DNA of 64,000 bases from Ignavibacteria bacterium (GCA_019187405.1 JABAQZ010000015.1:41232-105231); one strand, 5' to 3'; shown: positions 19,368 through 29,140, numbered from the stretch's first letter. Made by a program: numbers and translations. Notes: generated by a model from the sequence alone, not told the origin.

Positions 19368-21287
19368 ATGAGCGATTATGATTTAAAAAATACAAAATTT
19401 CTCAAGGATGTAAATTATCCTTCAGACCTGAAAAAACTAAATCTGATGGATTTGAGGAATTTAGCTGATGAACTAAGAGAGTATTTAATTGATACAATAT
19501 CCAAAATAGGCGGTCATCTTGGAGCTTCATTGGGAGTGTGTGAGCTGACTCTTGCGCTTCATTATGTATTTAATACGCCTGAAGATAAGATAATCTGGGA
19601 TGTTGGTCATCAGGGATATATTCATAAAATTCTTACCGGCAGAAAAGAAGCATTAAAAACAATAAGACAAAAAAACGGAATCAGTGGTTTTCTGAAAAGA
19701 GATGAAAGCGAGTTTGATGTTTTTGGGGCAGGTCATGCTTCAACTTCAATTTCAGCTGCTCTTGGAATAGCAACTGCAAGAGATTTTCAGAATAAAAAGT
19801 ATAAAGTAGTTGCGGTAATTGGTGATGGATCGATGACAGGCGGAATGGCTTATGAAGCAATGAATAACATCGGATTGCTCAAAAAAGATATTATAGTTGT
19901 ATTGAATGATAATAAAATGTCTATTGCACCCAACGTTTGGTCGCTTCAGAATTATTTTAACGAACTGATGACAAACGATACTTATAATAAATTCAGAAGC
20001 AAGGTATGGGAAATGACGGGAGTATTGGATAAACGGACAAGCGACAGATTGCGGAGAGCTGCTGCAAAAATCGAAGGCGGATTAAAGGGCGTCATTACAC
20101 CTGGTATGCTCTTTGAAGCTCTTGGATTCAGGTACTTCGGTCCGGTAAACGGTCACAATGTTGTCAATCTTGTAAAGACGCTTGAAGAAATTCACAAGAT
20201 GTCCGGACCTATACTTGTACATGTGATTACCGAAAAAGGCAAAGGTCCTTCTTATGCAACGGATCATCCTCAAAAAATACATGCTTTGAATCCATTTGAT
20301 AAAACCACCGGAATCGAGCACAAGAAAATAAAAGTTACTCCATACACAAAAGTATTCGGCGAATCTCTTACGGAACTTGCAAAGAAAGATGAAAAAATAA
20401 TTGCCGTAAATGCTGCGATGCCTGACGGAACCGGATTAAATTACATGCAGAAAGAAATTCCCGAAAGATATTTTGACGTAGGAATAGCCGAGCAGCATGC
20501 TGTTACATTTTGTGCCGGGCTTGCCGCCGAAGGATTTACACCAGTTGCAGCGATATATTCGACTTTTCTTCAGAGAGCATTTGATCAGATAATACATGAT
20601 GTTGCACTTCAGAAACTTCCTGTTGTTTTTGTTCTTGACAGGGCAGGACTTGTCGGTGCGGACGGACCTACTCATCACGGAGCTTTTGATCTATCTTATT
20701 TAAGACTTGTGCCTGGAATGGTGATAATGTCTCCCAAAGACGAAGCTGAACTCAGAGACATGCTTTATACAGCGACACAATATAAGAGAGGTCCGATAGC
20801 ATTGAGATATCCGAGAGGAAATGCGGTAGGAGTGGAACTTCATGATTTTCAAAAAATTGATATCGGGAAAGGTGAGATTTTAAAAAGCGGCGAAGATGCA
20901 GCCATACTTGCAGTCGGTAATATGGTTAGCCATTCTCTGGCTGCTGCTGAATTACTGGAGAAAGCAAATGTCAAAGCAGAAGTTGTAAATGCAAGATTCA
21001 TAAAACCGCTTGACATTAAACTTTTGTCCGATATTTTCAGCAGATTCAGAAAAATAATTACAATAGAAGACAATACAGTCTCCGGTGGATTTGGAAGCGC
21101 AGTTACCGAATTTGCAATACAGAATAATCTGAAAAATGATATATTAATTCATGGAATACCGGACAGATTCATTGATCATGGAAAACCGGAAGAATTATAT
21201 GAAGAGCTTAAACTTGATGCAAAGGGAATTTCTGAAGTAGTAATTGAATTCTTATCAAGAGTGAAGTATCATGATGAGAAGATTTAA
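19368..21287 (+). CDS. dxs: 1-deoxy-D-xylulose-5-phosphate synthase
   Basis: Condenses pyruvate and glyceraldehyde 3-phosphate with thiamine diphosphate, the first step of the MEP isoprenoid pathway. The protein is about 639 aa. Visible motifs are GGHLGASLGVCELTLALHY, DVGHQGYIHKILTGR, the ThDP motif GDGSMTGGMAYEAMN...NDNKMSI, then the pyrimidine domain DVGIAEQHAVTFCAGLA and the transketolase C-domain. ATG at 19368 is preferred over TTG at 19362 because it gives the usual N-terminus; a TATATTTG element (Bacteroidota -7 like) lies at 19341-19348 but without a clear -33 partner. The 3' end overlaps the next gene by 17 nt. Confidence 0.97.
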   Translation: MSDYDLKNTKFLKDVNYPSDLKKLNLMDLRNLADELREYLIDTISKIGGHLGASLGVCELTLALHYVFNTPEDKIIWDVGHQGYIHKILTGRKEALKTIRQKNGISGFLKRDESEFDVFGAGHASTSISAALGIATARDFQNKKYKVVAVIGDGSMTGGMAYEAMNNIGLLKKDIIVVLNDNKMSIAPNVWSLQNYFNELMTNDTYNKFRSKVWEMTGVLDKRTSDRLRRAAAKIEGGLKGVITPGMLFEALGFRYFGPVNGHNVVNLVKTLEEIHKMSGPILVHVITEKGKGPSYATDHPQKIHALNPFDKTTGIEHKKIKVTPYTKVFGESLTELAKKDEKIIAVNAAMPDGTGLNYMQKEIPERYFDVGIAEQHAVTFCAGLAAEGFTPVAAIYSTFLQRAFDQIIHDVALQKLPVVFVLDRAGLVGADGPTHHGAFDLSYLRLVPGMVIMSPKDEAELRDMLYTATQYKRGPIALRYPRGNAVGVELHDFQKIDIGKGEILKSGEDAAILAVGNMVSHSLAAAELLEKANVKAEVVNARFIKPLDIKLLSDIFSRFRKIITIEDNTVSGGFGSAVTEFAIQNNLKNDILIHGIPDRFIDHGKPEELYEELKLDAKGISEVVIEFLSRVKYHDEKI

Positions 21288-21723
21288 CATATTAATAATT
21301 TTTATTTGTCTGGTTTCCGGATGCGGCTTGGATGATCCGGTCAATACGGCAGATGAAACTATTTTATTTCAAAGAGAAGGAATTGTAGAAAGTTTCGGCG
21401 GAGACTGCTCCGGTGTTCAGATTCGTACAAGTTCACTTAACATACATAACCTCGGGCAATTTGAAAATCTGAAGTTTGATTTCTCTGCATTTTCAGATGC
21501 AGATCTTTCTAGTATATCCATATTTTATATTTCTGAAGGTGAAACTGTAAATTTAATGAATCTGATCGATCGTGATGAAATAAATTCCAGCAGGACATTT
21601 TCATGCGAATCACCGGAATTTAACGGTGAGTTGTTTCTCAGATTAACATTAAAATCTTCAGTCTGCACAGGACAAATTTTTCACATCGAAATGCGTGATT
21701 TAAAAGTTACCGGTTTAAATTAA
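21271..21723 (+). CDS. Small predicted lipoprotein of unknown function
   Basis: The 150-aa protein begins MRRFNILIIFICLVSGCGLDD, a lipoprotein signal with the lipobox LVSGC; an earlier in-frame ATG adds one Met. The mature part is beta-rich with three further cysteines (GGDCSG, TFSCESPE, SSVCTG) that could form disulfides in the periplasm. I do not recognise a family. It overlaps the end of dxs by 17 nt and ends 1 nt before miaB, so it belongs to the same operon. Confidence 0.7.
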   Translation: MMRRFNILIIFICLVSGCGLDDPVNTADETILFQREGIVESFGGDCSGVQIRTSSLNIHNLGQFENLKFDFSAFSDADLSSISIFYISEGETVNLMNLIDRDEINSSRTFSCESPEFNGELFLRLTLKSSVCTGQIFHIEMRDLKVTGLN

Positions 21724-21724
21724 A

Positions 21725-23158
21725 ATGAGTTTTATGGATATATCGAGATATATTTTGAATAATGCAGCCTCCCAAGATATCAAGACTGATTTCGGCAGGT
21801 TTAACGGAGACAAAAAAGTTTACATCGAAACTTACGGCTGTCAGATGAATTTTTCCGATACGGAGATAGTTCTCAGCGTATTAAATGATTTTGGCTATGC
21901 TGAATCCGGATCTGTCGAAAATTCAGATGTAATTTTGCTTAATACCTGCAGCATTAGAGAGAATGCAGAAAAGAAAGTTTACAGCAGACTGGAAGACCTG
22001 AAATTTCTCAAGAAAAAAAATCCGAATCTGATCATTGGAATTCTCGGATGCATGGCAGAGAGGTTAAGAAAGGATCTGATTGAAAAGAAAAAAATTGTTG
22101 ACCTGATTGTCGGACCAGATGAATACAGAAAAGTCCCGTATCTCATTGAGAATTTAATTGAGACAGGTGAGAAAGGAATTGCAGTAAAGCTTTCTCGTGT
22201 AGAAACTTATGATGACATTACACCGGTAAGAAAAGAAGGAGTTACGGCATGGCTGTCTATTATGAGAGGATGTGATAAGTTTTGTACTTTTTGCGTTGTA
22301 CCTTTTACAAGAGGAAGAGAGAGAAGCAGAAATTTAAATAATATCTTAAAAGAAGCAGCAAGATTATACCTGTCGGGAGTTAAAGATATCTGGCTTCTCG
22401 GTCAGAATGTAAATTCTTACAAGCATGAGGGAAAGGATTTTGCTGACTTGCTTAAAGCTGTAGCTATTGAACTTCCCGAGATGAGAATAAGATTTACAAC
22501 ATCACATCCCTATGATTTGTCAGAAAAGCTTCTCGATGTTATGGCGTCTCATGAAAATATCTGCAAGTACATTCATCTTCCCGTTCAGTCGGGCTCTGAC
22601 AGAATACTTAAAAAGATGAATCGTCTTTATACCGTCGAAGAATACATGAGAGTCATGCGAAAAGCGCGTGAGATGATGCCCGGAATAGGTTTGTCAACTG
22701 ATATTATCTCATGTTTTCCATCTGAGACAGAAGACGAACATAAGATGACTCTTGATGTAATCAATGAGGTTAAATATGACGGAGCTTATACTTTTTTGTA
22801 TTCAAGAAGAGAGAATACAAAAGCTTATGAATTTGAAACAGACATAGATGAAGAAACCAAAAAGAGAAGACTCGATGAAATAATTACTTTGCAGAGAAAA
22901 ATATCGTATGAAATTAACAAAGGAATAACAGGTAAAATTAAGGAAGTACTTATTGAATCGACGAGCAAAAAATCCGAAGATCAATTTATGGGAAGAACCG
23001 ATTGCAATAAATCTGTGATATTCCCGAAAAAATTTTCTTACATAACTGAAGACGGAAAACTGATAGATAAAGCTGAGTTGAAAATCGGTGATCTGGTAAA
23101 AATCAGAATTACGAAAGCTAATTCGGCTACTTTATTCGGTGAGCCGCTATTAAATTAA
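21725..23158 (+). CDS. miaB: tRNA-2-methylthio-N6-dimethylallyladenosine synthase
   Basis: A radical SAM methylthiotransferase that modifies A37 of tRNAs reading UNN codons. The 477-aa protein has the three N-terminal cluster cysteines (TYGCQMNFSDTE, LNTCSIRENAEK, GILGCMAER). The radical SAM triad CDKFCTFC follows near residue 186, with PFTRGRERSR, then LPVQSGSDRILKKMNR and a C-terminal TRAM domain (IEST...FMGRTDCNKSVIFP). Length and order are normal for MiaB. The start ATG at 21725 follows the lipoprotein stop by one base. Confidence 0.96.
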   Translation: MSFMDISRYILNNAASQDIKTDFGRFNGDKKVYIETYGCQMNFSDTEIVLSVLNDFGYAESGSVENSDVILLNTCSIRENAEKKVYSRLEDLKFLKKKNPNLIIGILGCMAERLRKDLIEKKKIVDLIVGPDEYRKVPYLIENLIETGEKGIAVKLSRVETYDDITPVRKEGVTAWLSIMRGCDKFCTFCVVPFTRGRERSRNLNNILKEAARLYLSGVKDIWLLGQNVNSYKHEGKDFADLLKAVAIELPEMRIRFTTSHPYDLSEKLLDVMASHENICKYIHLPVQSGSDRILKKMNRLYTVEEYMRVMRKAREMMPGIGLSTDIISCFPSETEDEHKMTLDVINEVKYDGAYTFLYSRRENTKAYEFETDIDEETKKRRLDEIITLQRKISYEINKGITGKIKEVLIESTSKKSEDQFMGRTDCNKSVIFPKKFSYITEDGKLIDKAELKIGDLVKIRITKANSATLFGEPLLN

Positions 23159-23169
23159 TTTTATTTTCA

Positions 23170-24056
23170 TTGGCAGACACTTTTAGTTACTTAATTTTTA
23201 ATTTGCTTGGCTTTGTTATCAGGCTATTCCCTTTAACTCTAATTCAGCGCGCAGGAAAATTTACGGGATTATTTTTTTTTATCTCCTTCCCATCAGAAAG
23301 AAGACGGGATTAAGTAATTTATCACTTTGTTTTCCCGATAAAGACGACATCTGGAAAAAAAAGACGTTAAGAAAAGTTTTTATTAATCTGGGAATAAACC
23401 TTTTTGAATTTTTTTATTTCCCCAGGCTGAATTCATTAAACATAAATGATTTCATTAGATTTCATAATCATGAGTCTGTCCTAAATTCAGCAGATAAAAA
23501 ACTCGGTACTTTTTTTCTTAGTGCGCATTATTCTGACTGGGAGATTACGGCTTATGCTTATTCGCTGAAGTTCGGCGAAAGTCTGAAGATAATTGCAAAA
23601 ACACAATCTAGTAAAAAGCTTAATTCAAGAATAAACGAATACAGAACTTCATCAGGCAACGAGATAATTCAGACTGGTTTTTCATTGCGGAGTATTTATC
23701 AAATGCTTGATGGAAATCAAACTATATGTTTTCTTATTGATCAGTCTGCAAATCCGGATTATTCGGTTTACATAAATTTTTTTGGTCAAAAAGTTGCAAC
23801 ATTTTCGGGACCTGCAAAGATAGCCCTGAGAAAACGTCCGGGTTTAATTTTGGCATACGGAGTAAGAGACGATGATTACAGTTACGAAATATTTTTTGAG
23901 AATATAAACTATGATGATCTGCAGGAGTATAATGAAGAAAATGTCGTCAGACTGACGCAAAGGATTCAGTCAAAACTTGAAGAAGTAATCAGGAAAGATC
24001 CCGGTCAATGGCTTTGGCTCCACAAAAGATTTAAGCACATTAAACAAACAGCATGA
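23170..24056 (+). pseudogene. LpxL/HtrB-like lipid A acyltransferase, frameshifted at a T9 tract
   Basis: A lauroyl-acyltransferase-type frame is split. From TTG at 23170 the N-terminus reads LADTFSYLIFNLLGFVIRLF in one frame as far as nine T residues at 23272-23280. The conserved remainder continues in the next frame: YLLPIRKKTGLSNLSLCFP, the catalytic HX4E motif SAHYSDWE, then CFLIDQSAN and PGQWLWLHKRFK. Adding one T restores one open frame of about 296 codons, a normal length. No in-frame ATG, GTG or TTG precedes residue 172 in the second frame. The options are a true pseudogene, a homopolymer sequencing error, or slippage expression. It lies 11 nt after miaB, and its stop overlaps the GT9 start (ATGA). 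Confidence 0.85.
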
Positions 24057-25072
24057 GCAGATACCTGATATTGCAAACAGCTTTTTTGGGAGATGTAATA
24101 CTAACTCTACCGCTAATCCGATTATTAAAAGACAAGTATCCGGATTCCAAGATTGATTTTATGTGTATTCCCGAAACGTCGGAGTTACTTAGAGATAACC
24201 CTCTTATTGATGAAGTAATAGTATATGATAAAAAAAATTCAGGGTTGATTGGATTTTTCCAAATAGCAAAAAATTTAAGAAACAGAAAATATGATGCTAT
24301 CATTTCACCTCACAGGTCATTCAGAAGCGCATTTATCTGCAGTTTATCAGGATCGAAAAATACAATATCATTTAATAAATCTTCAATGAGTTTTCTATAT
24401 AAGCATAGAATCAAATATGATGCGTCTATGCATGAGATTCAAAGAAACATTTCACTTTTACAACCGCTTGGAATAGTGACAAAGGAAATTGTTAGACCGG
24501 AGATATTTATTTCGCAACAAGACATAAGAAAAATCGACAGCATATTTTATGGTAATTTTATCAAAGAGGAAGAAAAAATCATGGTCATTGCTCCCGGCAC
24601 AGTATGGTTTACAAAAAGATTTCCTGAAAGTAAGTTTATCAAGCTATGTGATTTATTTGCATCGAGCGGAATAAGAATATTTCTTATTGGGAGCAAGAAA
24701 GACAAAGTAATAGCCGATTTTATTGTTAATAATTCAAAAAATAAAAGCATTATTAATGTTACCGGAACTCTGACAATAATCGAATCGGCTGAATTGATCA
24801 GAAGGGCTTCTCTGCTGGTAACAAATGATTCAGCACCAATGCACATTGCAAATGCAGTCGGCACCAATGTGATAGCCATTTTCGGTGCAACAGTTCCTTC
24901 TTTCGGATTTTATCCTTACGGAAAAAATGATTTTATATTTGAAACCAACGGACTCAAATGCAGACCTTGCAGCATTCATGGAGGCAATAAGTGTCCGATA
25001 AAAACATTTGACTGTATGAATAGAATTGATGAGAAAGAAATTTACAATAAAACCAGAGAATATTTATGCTAA
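24053..25072 (+). CDS. Glycosyltransferase family 9, heptosyltransferase-like
   Basis: The 339-aa protein begins RYLILQTAFLGDVILTLPLI, the nucleotide-sugar-independent N-domain start of WaaC/WaaF/RfaQ enzymes. The C-domain has VIAPGTVWFTKRFPESKF and the donor-binding TNDSAPMHIANAVGTNVIAIFG, followed by a Cys-containing tail CRPCSIHGGNKCPIKTFDC common in bacterial LPS heptosyltransferases. It probably adds a heptose or similar sugar to the LPS core at the inner membrane. Its ATG overlaps the stop of the frameshifted lpxL-like gene by 4 nt, so it was co-translated with it. The 3' end overlaps a converging gene by 9 nt. Confidence 0.92.
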   Translation: MSRYLILQTAFLGDVILTLPLIRLLKDKYPDSKIDFMCIPETSELLRDNPLIDEVIVYDKKNSGLIGFFQIAKNLRNRKYDAIISPHRSFRSAFICSLSGSKNTISFNKSSMSFLYKHRIKYDASMHEIQRNISLLQPLGIVTKEIVRPEIFISQQDIRKIDSIFYGNFIKEEEKIMVIAPGTVWFTKRFPESKFIKLCDLFASSGIRIFLIGSKKDKVIADFIVNNSKNKSIINVTGTLTIIESAELIRRASLLVTNDSAPMHIANAVGTNVIAIFGATVPSFGFYPYGKNDFIFETNGLKCRPCSIHGGNKCPIKTFDCMNRIDEKEIYNKTREYLC

Positions 25073-25345
25073 GCATTCCCCAAGCATTTTACTGATGTAA
25101 TCCCTTTCGTAAGCTACACCGGATGTATTCATCTCTTTTATAAGCTCTCTGATTTTAGTTTTCCCTTTTTCCTTTAAACTGTCTTTCAGAAAGCCGTCAA
25201 AAATTGTCTCGCCGTTTAAAGCATGGTTAATCTCAGCTTCTTTGTTATGCTCGTTCAATTCCGTATAGAAAACTACCTTAAACTTTCGGTTGAATTCCTT
25301 CTCCCTATAAATCTCAAACATTGTTTTATCCGATTCGAACGTCAT
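25064..25345 (-). CDS. Small protein of unknown function
   Basis: The 93-aa protein has no signal peptide and is rich in charged residues; it reads as alpha/beta (KVVFYTELNEHNKEAEINHAL, then a helical C-terminal half). I recognise no family. It starts 5 nt after ribE and is the last gene of the long lpxB-ribE operon, and its 3' end overlaps the converging GT9 gene by 9 nt. Tight spacing and a normal residue mix support it being real. Confidence 0.6.
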   Translation of the reverse strand: MTFESDKTMFEIYREKEFNRKFKVVFYTELNEHNKEAEINHALNGETIFDGFLKDSLKEKGKTKIRELIKEMNTSGVAYERDYISKMLGECLA

Positions 25346-25350
25346 GTATA

Positions 25351-25959
25351 TTATTTGTTTAGAATTCTTTTTATGTATTTACCCAAAACATCAAATTCTA
25401 TATTTACAACAGTACCTTTTGAATAATTCATTACATTTGTAACTTTGAAAGTATGAGGAATGATGGCAATTTTTATTTTTGTTTTACTCTTTGTTTCGTC
25501 TGCAATCTGAGCAACCGTAAGGCTTATGCCGTCAATGCAGATCGAGCCTGTATAAATTACCATATCTCTGTATTTTCCGTCGAATGCAATAACAAGCTCG
25601 TATCCGTTTTTAATGTTAACAAAACTCTCGACTACTCCGGTAGTATCAACATGTCCCAAAACAATGTGACCGTCAAGTCCAGATCCGAGTTTCAAAGGTT
25701 TTTCGAGATTGATCAAAGTTCCGGTTTTCAGAAAACCGAGATTTGTCTTCTTGAGAGTTTCTTTGACGGCGGTAAATTTAAATGTTCCTCCAGAAATCTT
25801 TTCCAAAGTAATGCAAGTGCCGTTTACCGCTATGCTGCCTCCCATGTATAATTTATTGAAGAAAGATTTTCTGCTTACAGCAACAGTAAATTCCTTACTG
25901 CTTCCTTTTGAGATTACATTTATGATTGTACCAGTTTCTTCAATTATTCCCGTGAACAT
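25351..25959 (-). CDS. ribE: Riboflavin synthase, alpha chain
   Basis: Dismutates two 6,7-dimethyl-8-ribityllumazines to riboflavin. The 202-aa protein starts with the diagnostic MFTGIIEETGTI and contains two lumazine-binding repeats: VNGTCITLEKISGGTF in the first, VLGHVDTTGVV between them, and CIDGISLTVAQI in the second. The C-terminus (NIEFDVLGKYIKRIL) is the trimerisation helix. The start overlaps the ribD 3' end by 20 nt. ribBA and ribH are not in this window, and I see no FMN riboswitch here. Confidence 0.96.
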   Translation of the reverse strand: MFTGIIEETGTIINVISKGSSKEFTVAVSRKSFFNKLYMGGSIAVNGTCITLEKISGGTFKFTAVKETLKKTNLGFLKTGTLINLEKPLKLGSGLDGHIVLGHVDTTGVVESFVNIKNGYELVIAFDGKYRDMVIYTGSICIDGISLTVAQIADETKSKTKIKIAIIPHTFKVTNVMNYSKGTVVNIEFDVLGKYIKRILNK

Positions 25960-27034
25960 TTCTGCAATAAATTAATAAATCTTTTTCCAGAATCTTTTGA
26001 TTGACAAATTCAATTTGTTTTGAATCGCGGATGCTGTTTATCTTAAAATTCTCGAATGATGAAATTCCTTTACCGATAATTTTTGGAGCAATGAAATAAT
26101 ATATATCGTCGAATAATCCGGTTTTAATAAACTGAGAAAACAAATTTGCTCCGCCTTCAACAAGCACGCTGGATATATTCATCGAATAAAATTTTTTCAG
26201 GATATCTTTTAAAACTATTTTCTGATCTTTTTCTCTTACCTTTATAATATTTTTGGAATAAATGTTTGTTACGGCTCTTTTTGATATTCCGGAAATTGAA
26301 AAAGTCTTGCTTCTGTGGCTATCTGAAAATAGTTTAAGATTTTCCGGAAGAGAAGAATCCCTGTCAATCACTATTCTGTATGGAGATCTGCCCCTGACTT
26401 CTCTGACTGTAAGCGAAGGGTTATCTATCTGCGCAGTATTTTTTCCAATCATTACTACATCATATTCGCTTCTCAACTTATGAACATATTTTCTCGATTT
26501 TTCTCCGGTTATCCATTTTGAAGTATAATCTTCAAGAGCAATTTTCCCGTCAATACTTTGCGCAATTTTTAACGATACATACGGAAGATGCTTTGTAACA
26601 TACTTTATAAAAAATCTGTTAAGTTTTTTGCATTCGTATTCAAGCACTCCGCATTTTACCTCTATGCCGGCTTTTTTCAGATTAAAAATGCCTCGACCGT
26701 TAACTCTTTCATAAGGATCCTTCATTCCGATTACTACCCGGCTAACTTTTTCTTTTATCAAAAATTCACTGCAGGGAAATGTTTTACCTGTATGCGAACA
26801 TGGTTCGAGATTTACATAAACGATTGAATCTTTCAATTCATATCCGTGTTTTTTAGCATCCAGTCCCGCATTGATTTCGGCATGCTCCTTCCCAAACAAT
26901 TTGTGATATCCTTTGCCGATAATCTTACCATCTTTTAAAATAACACATCCAACCAAAGGATTTGGAGATACATATCCCTTGCCTTTTTGTGCAAGTTGAA
27001 TGCACTTTTTCATCAAATACTCATCTGTGTTCAT
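25940..27034 (-). CDS. ribD: Bifunctional riboflavin biosynthesis deaminase/reductase
   Basis: The 364-aa protein has an N-terminal zinc deaminase domain: the HAEINAGLDAKK motif (His ligand, catalytic Glu) and EPCSHTGKTFPC (two Cys ligands). The C-terminal half is the NADPH-dependent reductase (SLKIAQSIDGKIA, KWITGEKSRKYVHKLR, VMIGKNTAQIDNP, VLVEGGANLFSQF). It converts the first pyrimidine intermediate of the pathway in two steps. It lies between a GT2 gene (14-nt overlap) and ribE (20-nt overlap) in the lipid A operon. Confidence 0.96.
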   Translation of the reverse strand: MNTDEYLMKKCIQLAQKGKGYVSPNPLVGCVILKDGKIIGKGYHKLFGKEHAEINAGLDAKKHGYELKDSIVYVNLEPCSHTGKTFPCSEFLIKEKVSRVVIGMKDPYERVNGRGIFNLKKAGIEVKCGVLEYECKKLNRFFIKYVTKHLPYVSLKIAQSIDGKIALEDYTSKWITGEKSRKYVHKLRSEYDVVMIGKNTAQIDNPSLTVREVRGRSPYRIVIDRDSSLPENLKLFSDSHRSKTFSISGISKRAVTNIYSKNIIKVREKDQKIVLKDILKKFYSMNISSVLVEGGANLFSQFIKTGLFDDIYYFIAPKIIGKGISSFENFKINSIRDSKQIEFVNQKILEKDLLIYCRNVHGNN

Positions 27035-27689
27035 TAATTTCTTTCATCATAATGTTTGTAATGCTTTCCGGATTATTTCTTTTGTAAATATATGACTTTA
27101 AATCAAACCGCATAACATTAAATTTCTCTTTTGCTCTTTGAAAAAAATCAGAATCGTGTGAATAAATATTTCTGAATCCTCCGAGTGCAATGAATACTTC
27201 GGATTTACCGAATAATGTCCCGCCGATAATGCAATCGTCAATATGAATTCTTTTGGTTTTATCTTTTGCATCGGGAACATAAAAGTCTTTTTCATCTCCA
27301 ATTAATAAAGCAGGGGAATAAATCAAATCGGTATTTTTGTTTTCACTAAAAAAATTTATTCTTTCATGCAAATGAAAAGGCATATATTCGTCGTCAGAAT
27401 CCAGAAAAGTGACAAATTTTCCCGAAGCCAACCTAAGCCCGGTATTCAATGAAAGAGGATGCTTTCTGTTTGAATGTCTGATGTATTTGAAATTATCATT
27501 TACTTTTAGCAAAGGTATTAAATCAGTTTCAATTTCATCTGAGCTCCCATCGTCAATAATTATCAGTTCATAATTTCTGTAAGTCTGATTAAGCACAGAA
27601 TTAATCGCATTCGTAAAGTATCGCCTGCTGTTGAATACAGTCAATATAACAGAAACATCGACTTTATTTCTGTTTATTTCTATCACCAC
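27021..27689 (-). CDS. Glycosyltransferase family 2
   Basis: The 222-aa protein is a short GT-A enzyme: VSVILTVFNSRRYFTNAINSV, LIIIDDGSSDEIE, the DXD-type FLDSDDEYMPFH, and a FGKSEVFIALGGF acceptor-side motif. There are no membrane helices, so it acts in the cytoplasm or at the inner membrane face. It overlaps both neighbours (7 nt with the DUF4292 gene, 14 nt with ribD). Context suggests LPS or other surface glycan assembly; donor and acceptor are unknown. Confidence 0.9.
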   Translation of the reverse strand: MVIEINRNKVDVSVILTVFNSRRYFTNAINSVLNQTYRNYELIIIDDGSSDEIETDLIPLLKVNDNFKYIRHSNRKHPLSLNTGLRLASGKFVTFLDSDDEYMPFHLHERINFFSENKNTDLIYSPALLIGDEKDFYVPDAKDKTKRIHIDDCIIGGTLFGKSEVFIALGGFRNIYSHDSDFFQRAKEKFNVMRFDLKSYIYKRNNPESITNIMMKEINEHR

Positions 27690-28450
27690 TTAATCCTTTT
27701 TGCATTCTTCGGAATCTTTAGCTTATATGTCATTTTATTGTTGTTAAACTCTTCGTTGAAGTATGTAAGCCAGATGTATTGCTTTTCTTTTGGTCGAATA
27801 ATCGAAATCTTCTTTGGAAAATAAATATCGTCTTTGAAATAAAAATTTTCGTAATTGATTTCTATTAGGGTATTTCCCTCATTGTCGTAGGTTCCGATCT
27901 TTCGAACATAAAAATTCTGATTATCGATAACGTACTTTCTTGTTTCTTTTCCTGATTTAATAAAGACAATATAATTATTGTTGTCCATAGTAATTTTAAC
28001 TTCATCATACTTGTCATTCTTGAATGTAAATTTACCCGAGAAAGCATTGATTATCTCATCAAAACTCACATTCACTTTCATTATGATCTTTAAATTTCTC
28101 GGTGTTGAAGAACCGCTTATCACTTTATTGTCGTTGGCATTATAATATATAAAATCATTTCTGGAAATCAGAAGATCAGCAATATCAATTCCGAATGGTC
28201 CTTCAATCTTTGTATAAATGCTGTCAGGTTTTATGATGCTTACCGTTATGGAGCCCGTATTGCTCAACTCAGGTGAATCTATAGAGATTTCGCCGTCTGC
28301 ATCAAGAGAATAAAGTTTTTCTGAATTTGCATTGACCTTTTCACGGAGTTCTTCAAACGTAATATCGGAAGTCTTTTCATAATCAGACGCTGTACAGGAA
28401 TAATAATAGATGCAGAGTAAAAAAAATAATATGTACTGTATTAATCTCAT
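27683..28450 (-). CDS. DUF4292-like lipoprotein
   Basis: The 255-aa protein has a lipoprotein signal (LFFLLCIYYYSC, Cys near residue 19). The mature part is an antiparallel beta protein (SLDADGEISIDSPELSNTGSITVSI, IYTKIEGPFGIDIADLLI, FPKKISIIRPKEKQYIWLTY) matching the half-barrel style of DUF4292/LolB-LolA-like proteins. Such folds bind lipid acyl chains. Its position in the lpxB-lpxK operon suggests a role in outer-membrane lipid or lipoprotein handling, which is inference. It directly abuts the PuuD-like gene. Confidence 0.75.
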   Translation of the reverse strand: MRLIQYILFFLLCIYYYSCTASDYEKTSDITFEELREKVNANSEKLYSLDADGEISIDSPELSNTGSITVSIIKPDSIYTKIEGPFGIDIADLLISRNDFIYYNANDNKVISGSSTPRNLKIIMKVNVSFDEIINAFSGKFTFKNDKYDEVKITMDNNNYIVFIKSGKETRKYVIDNQNFYVRKIGTYDNEGNTLIEINYENFYFKDDIYFPKKISIIRPKEKQYIWLTYFNEEFNNNKMTYKLKIPKNAKRIKW

Positions 28451-29140
28451 TCAGGAAACTTTTTCTGCTTCGTTTAAGAATGCTTGTAAAATGTTAAATG
28501 AAGTAGGGAGATTAAAATCTTTATTTCTTTCAGGATGCCACTGGATACCGAGCATAAAAGATTTATCTTTTTTGTCTGCAAATTCCAGTCCTTCAACTAT
28601 CCCGTCATCCGACTTTGCGTTTATTATAAGGCCTTCTCCAAGACGGTCAACCGCCTGATGATGCGAGCTTGATACTTCCGCTCTGGTCTCTCCAGTAATT
28701 TTATTAAGCAGGGAATTTTCGAATATTGTAATACCATGAAACCGGTCTTCCGTATCACTAATTTTTCTGTGATTGACTTTCCTGATATCCCATAAATCAT
28801 AAATCAAACTTCCTCTGAAATACACATTGATAAGCTGCATGCCCCTACAAATTGCAAGAACTGGGAGCTTCTTTTCAAAAACTAAGTTAAGCAAATTCAA
28901 TTCAAAACCGTCGCGCTTCGGATTAAATTTTCCTTTATCTTCATTATTTTCCCAGTCACAGTAAACTTCCGGATAAATATCTACTCCTCCGGTCAGTATT
29001 AATCCGCTGCATTCTAAAATCTTTTCATACCCCTCATTTGCATTTTCATAATCAAGTATTTCGTAATTTAAATTGTAATTATCCAGCCAGTCAGTATATT
29101 TCTGCATTTTTGAAGATGTACGCGTTAACCCTATTTTCAA
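28451..29140 (-). CDS. Class I glutamine amidotransferase, PuuD/peptidase C26 type
   Basis: The 229-aa protein has the full Cys-His-Glu triad: LAICRGMQLINV (nucleophile Cys), GIQWHPE (His and Glu), and the PuuD marker SSHHQAVDRLGEGL. The family hydrolyses gamma-glutamyl bonds, for example in gamma-glutamyl-GABA. GLILTGGVDIYP matches the oxyanion loop. Its 4-nt overlap with lpxK puts it in the lipid A operon, although no link to lipid A is obvious. Confidence 0.9.
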   Translation of the reverse strand: MKIGLTRTSSKMQKYTDWLDNYNLNYEILDYENANEGYEKILECSGLILTGGVDIYPEVYCDWENNEDKGKFNPKRDGFELNLLNLVFEKKLPVLAICRGMQLINVYFRGSLIYDLWDIRKVNHRKISDTEDRFHGITIFENSLLNKITGETRAEVSSSHHQAVDRLGEGLIINAKSDDGIVEGLEFADKKDKSFMLGIQWHPERNKDFNLPTSFNILQAFLNEAEKVS

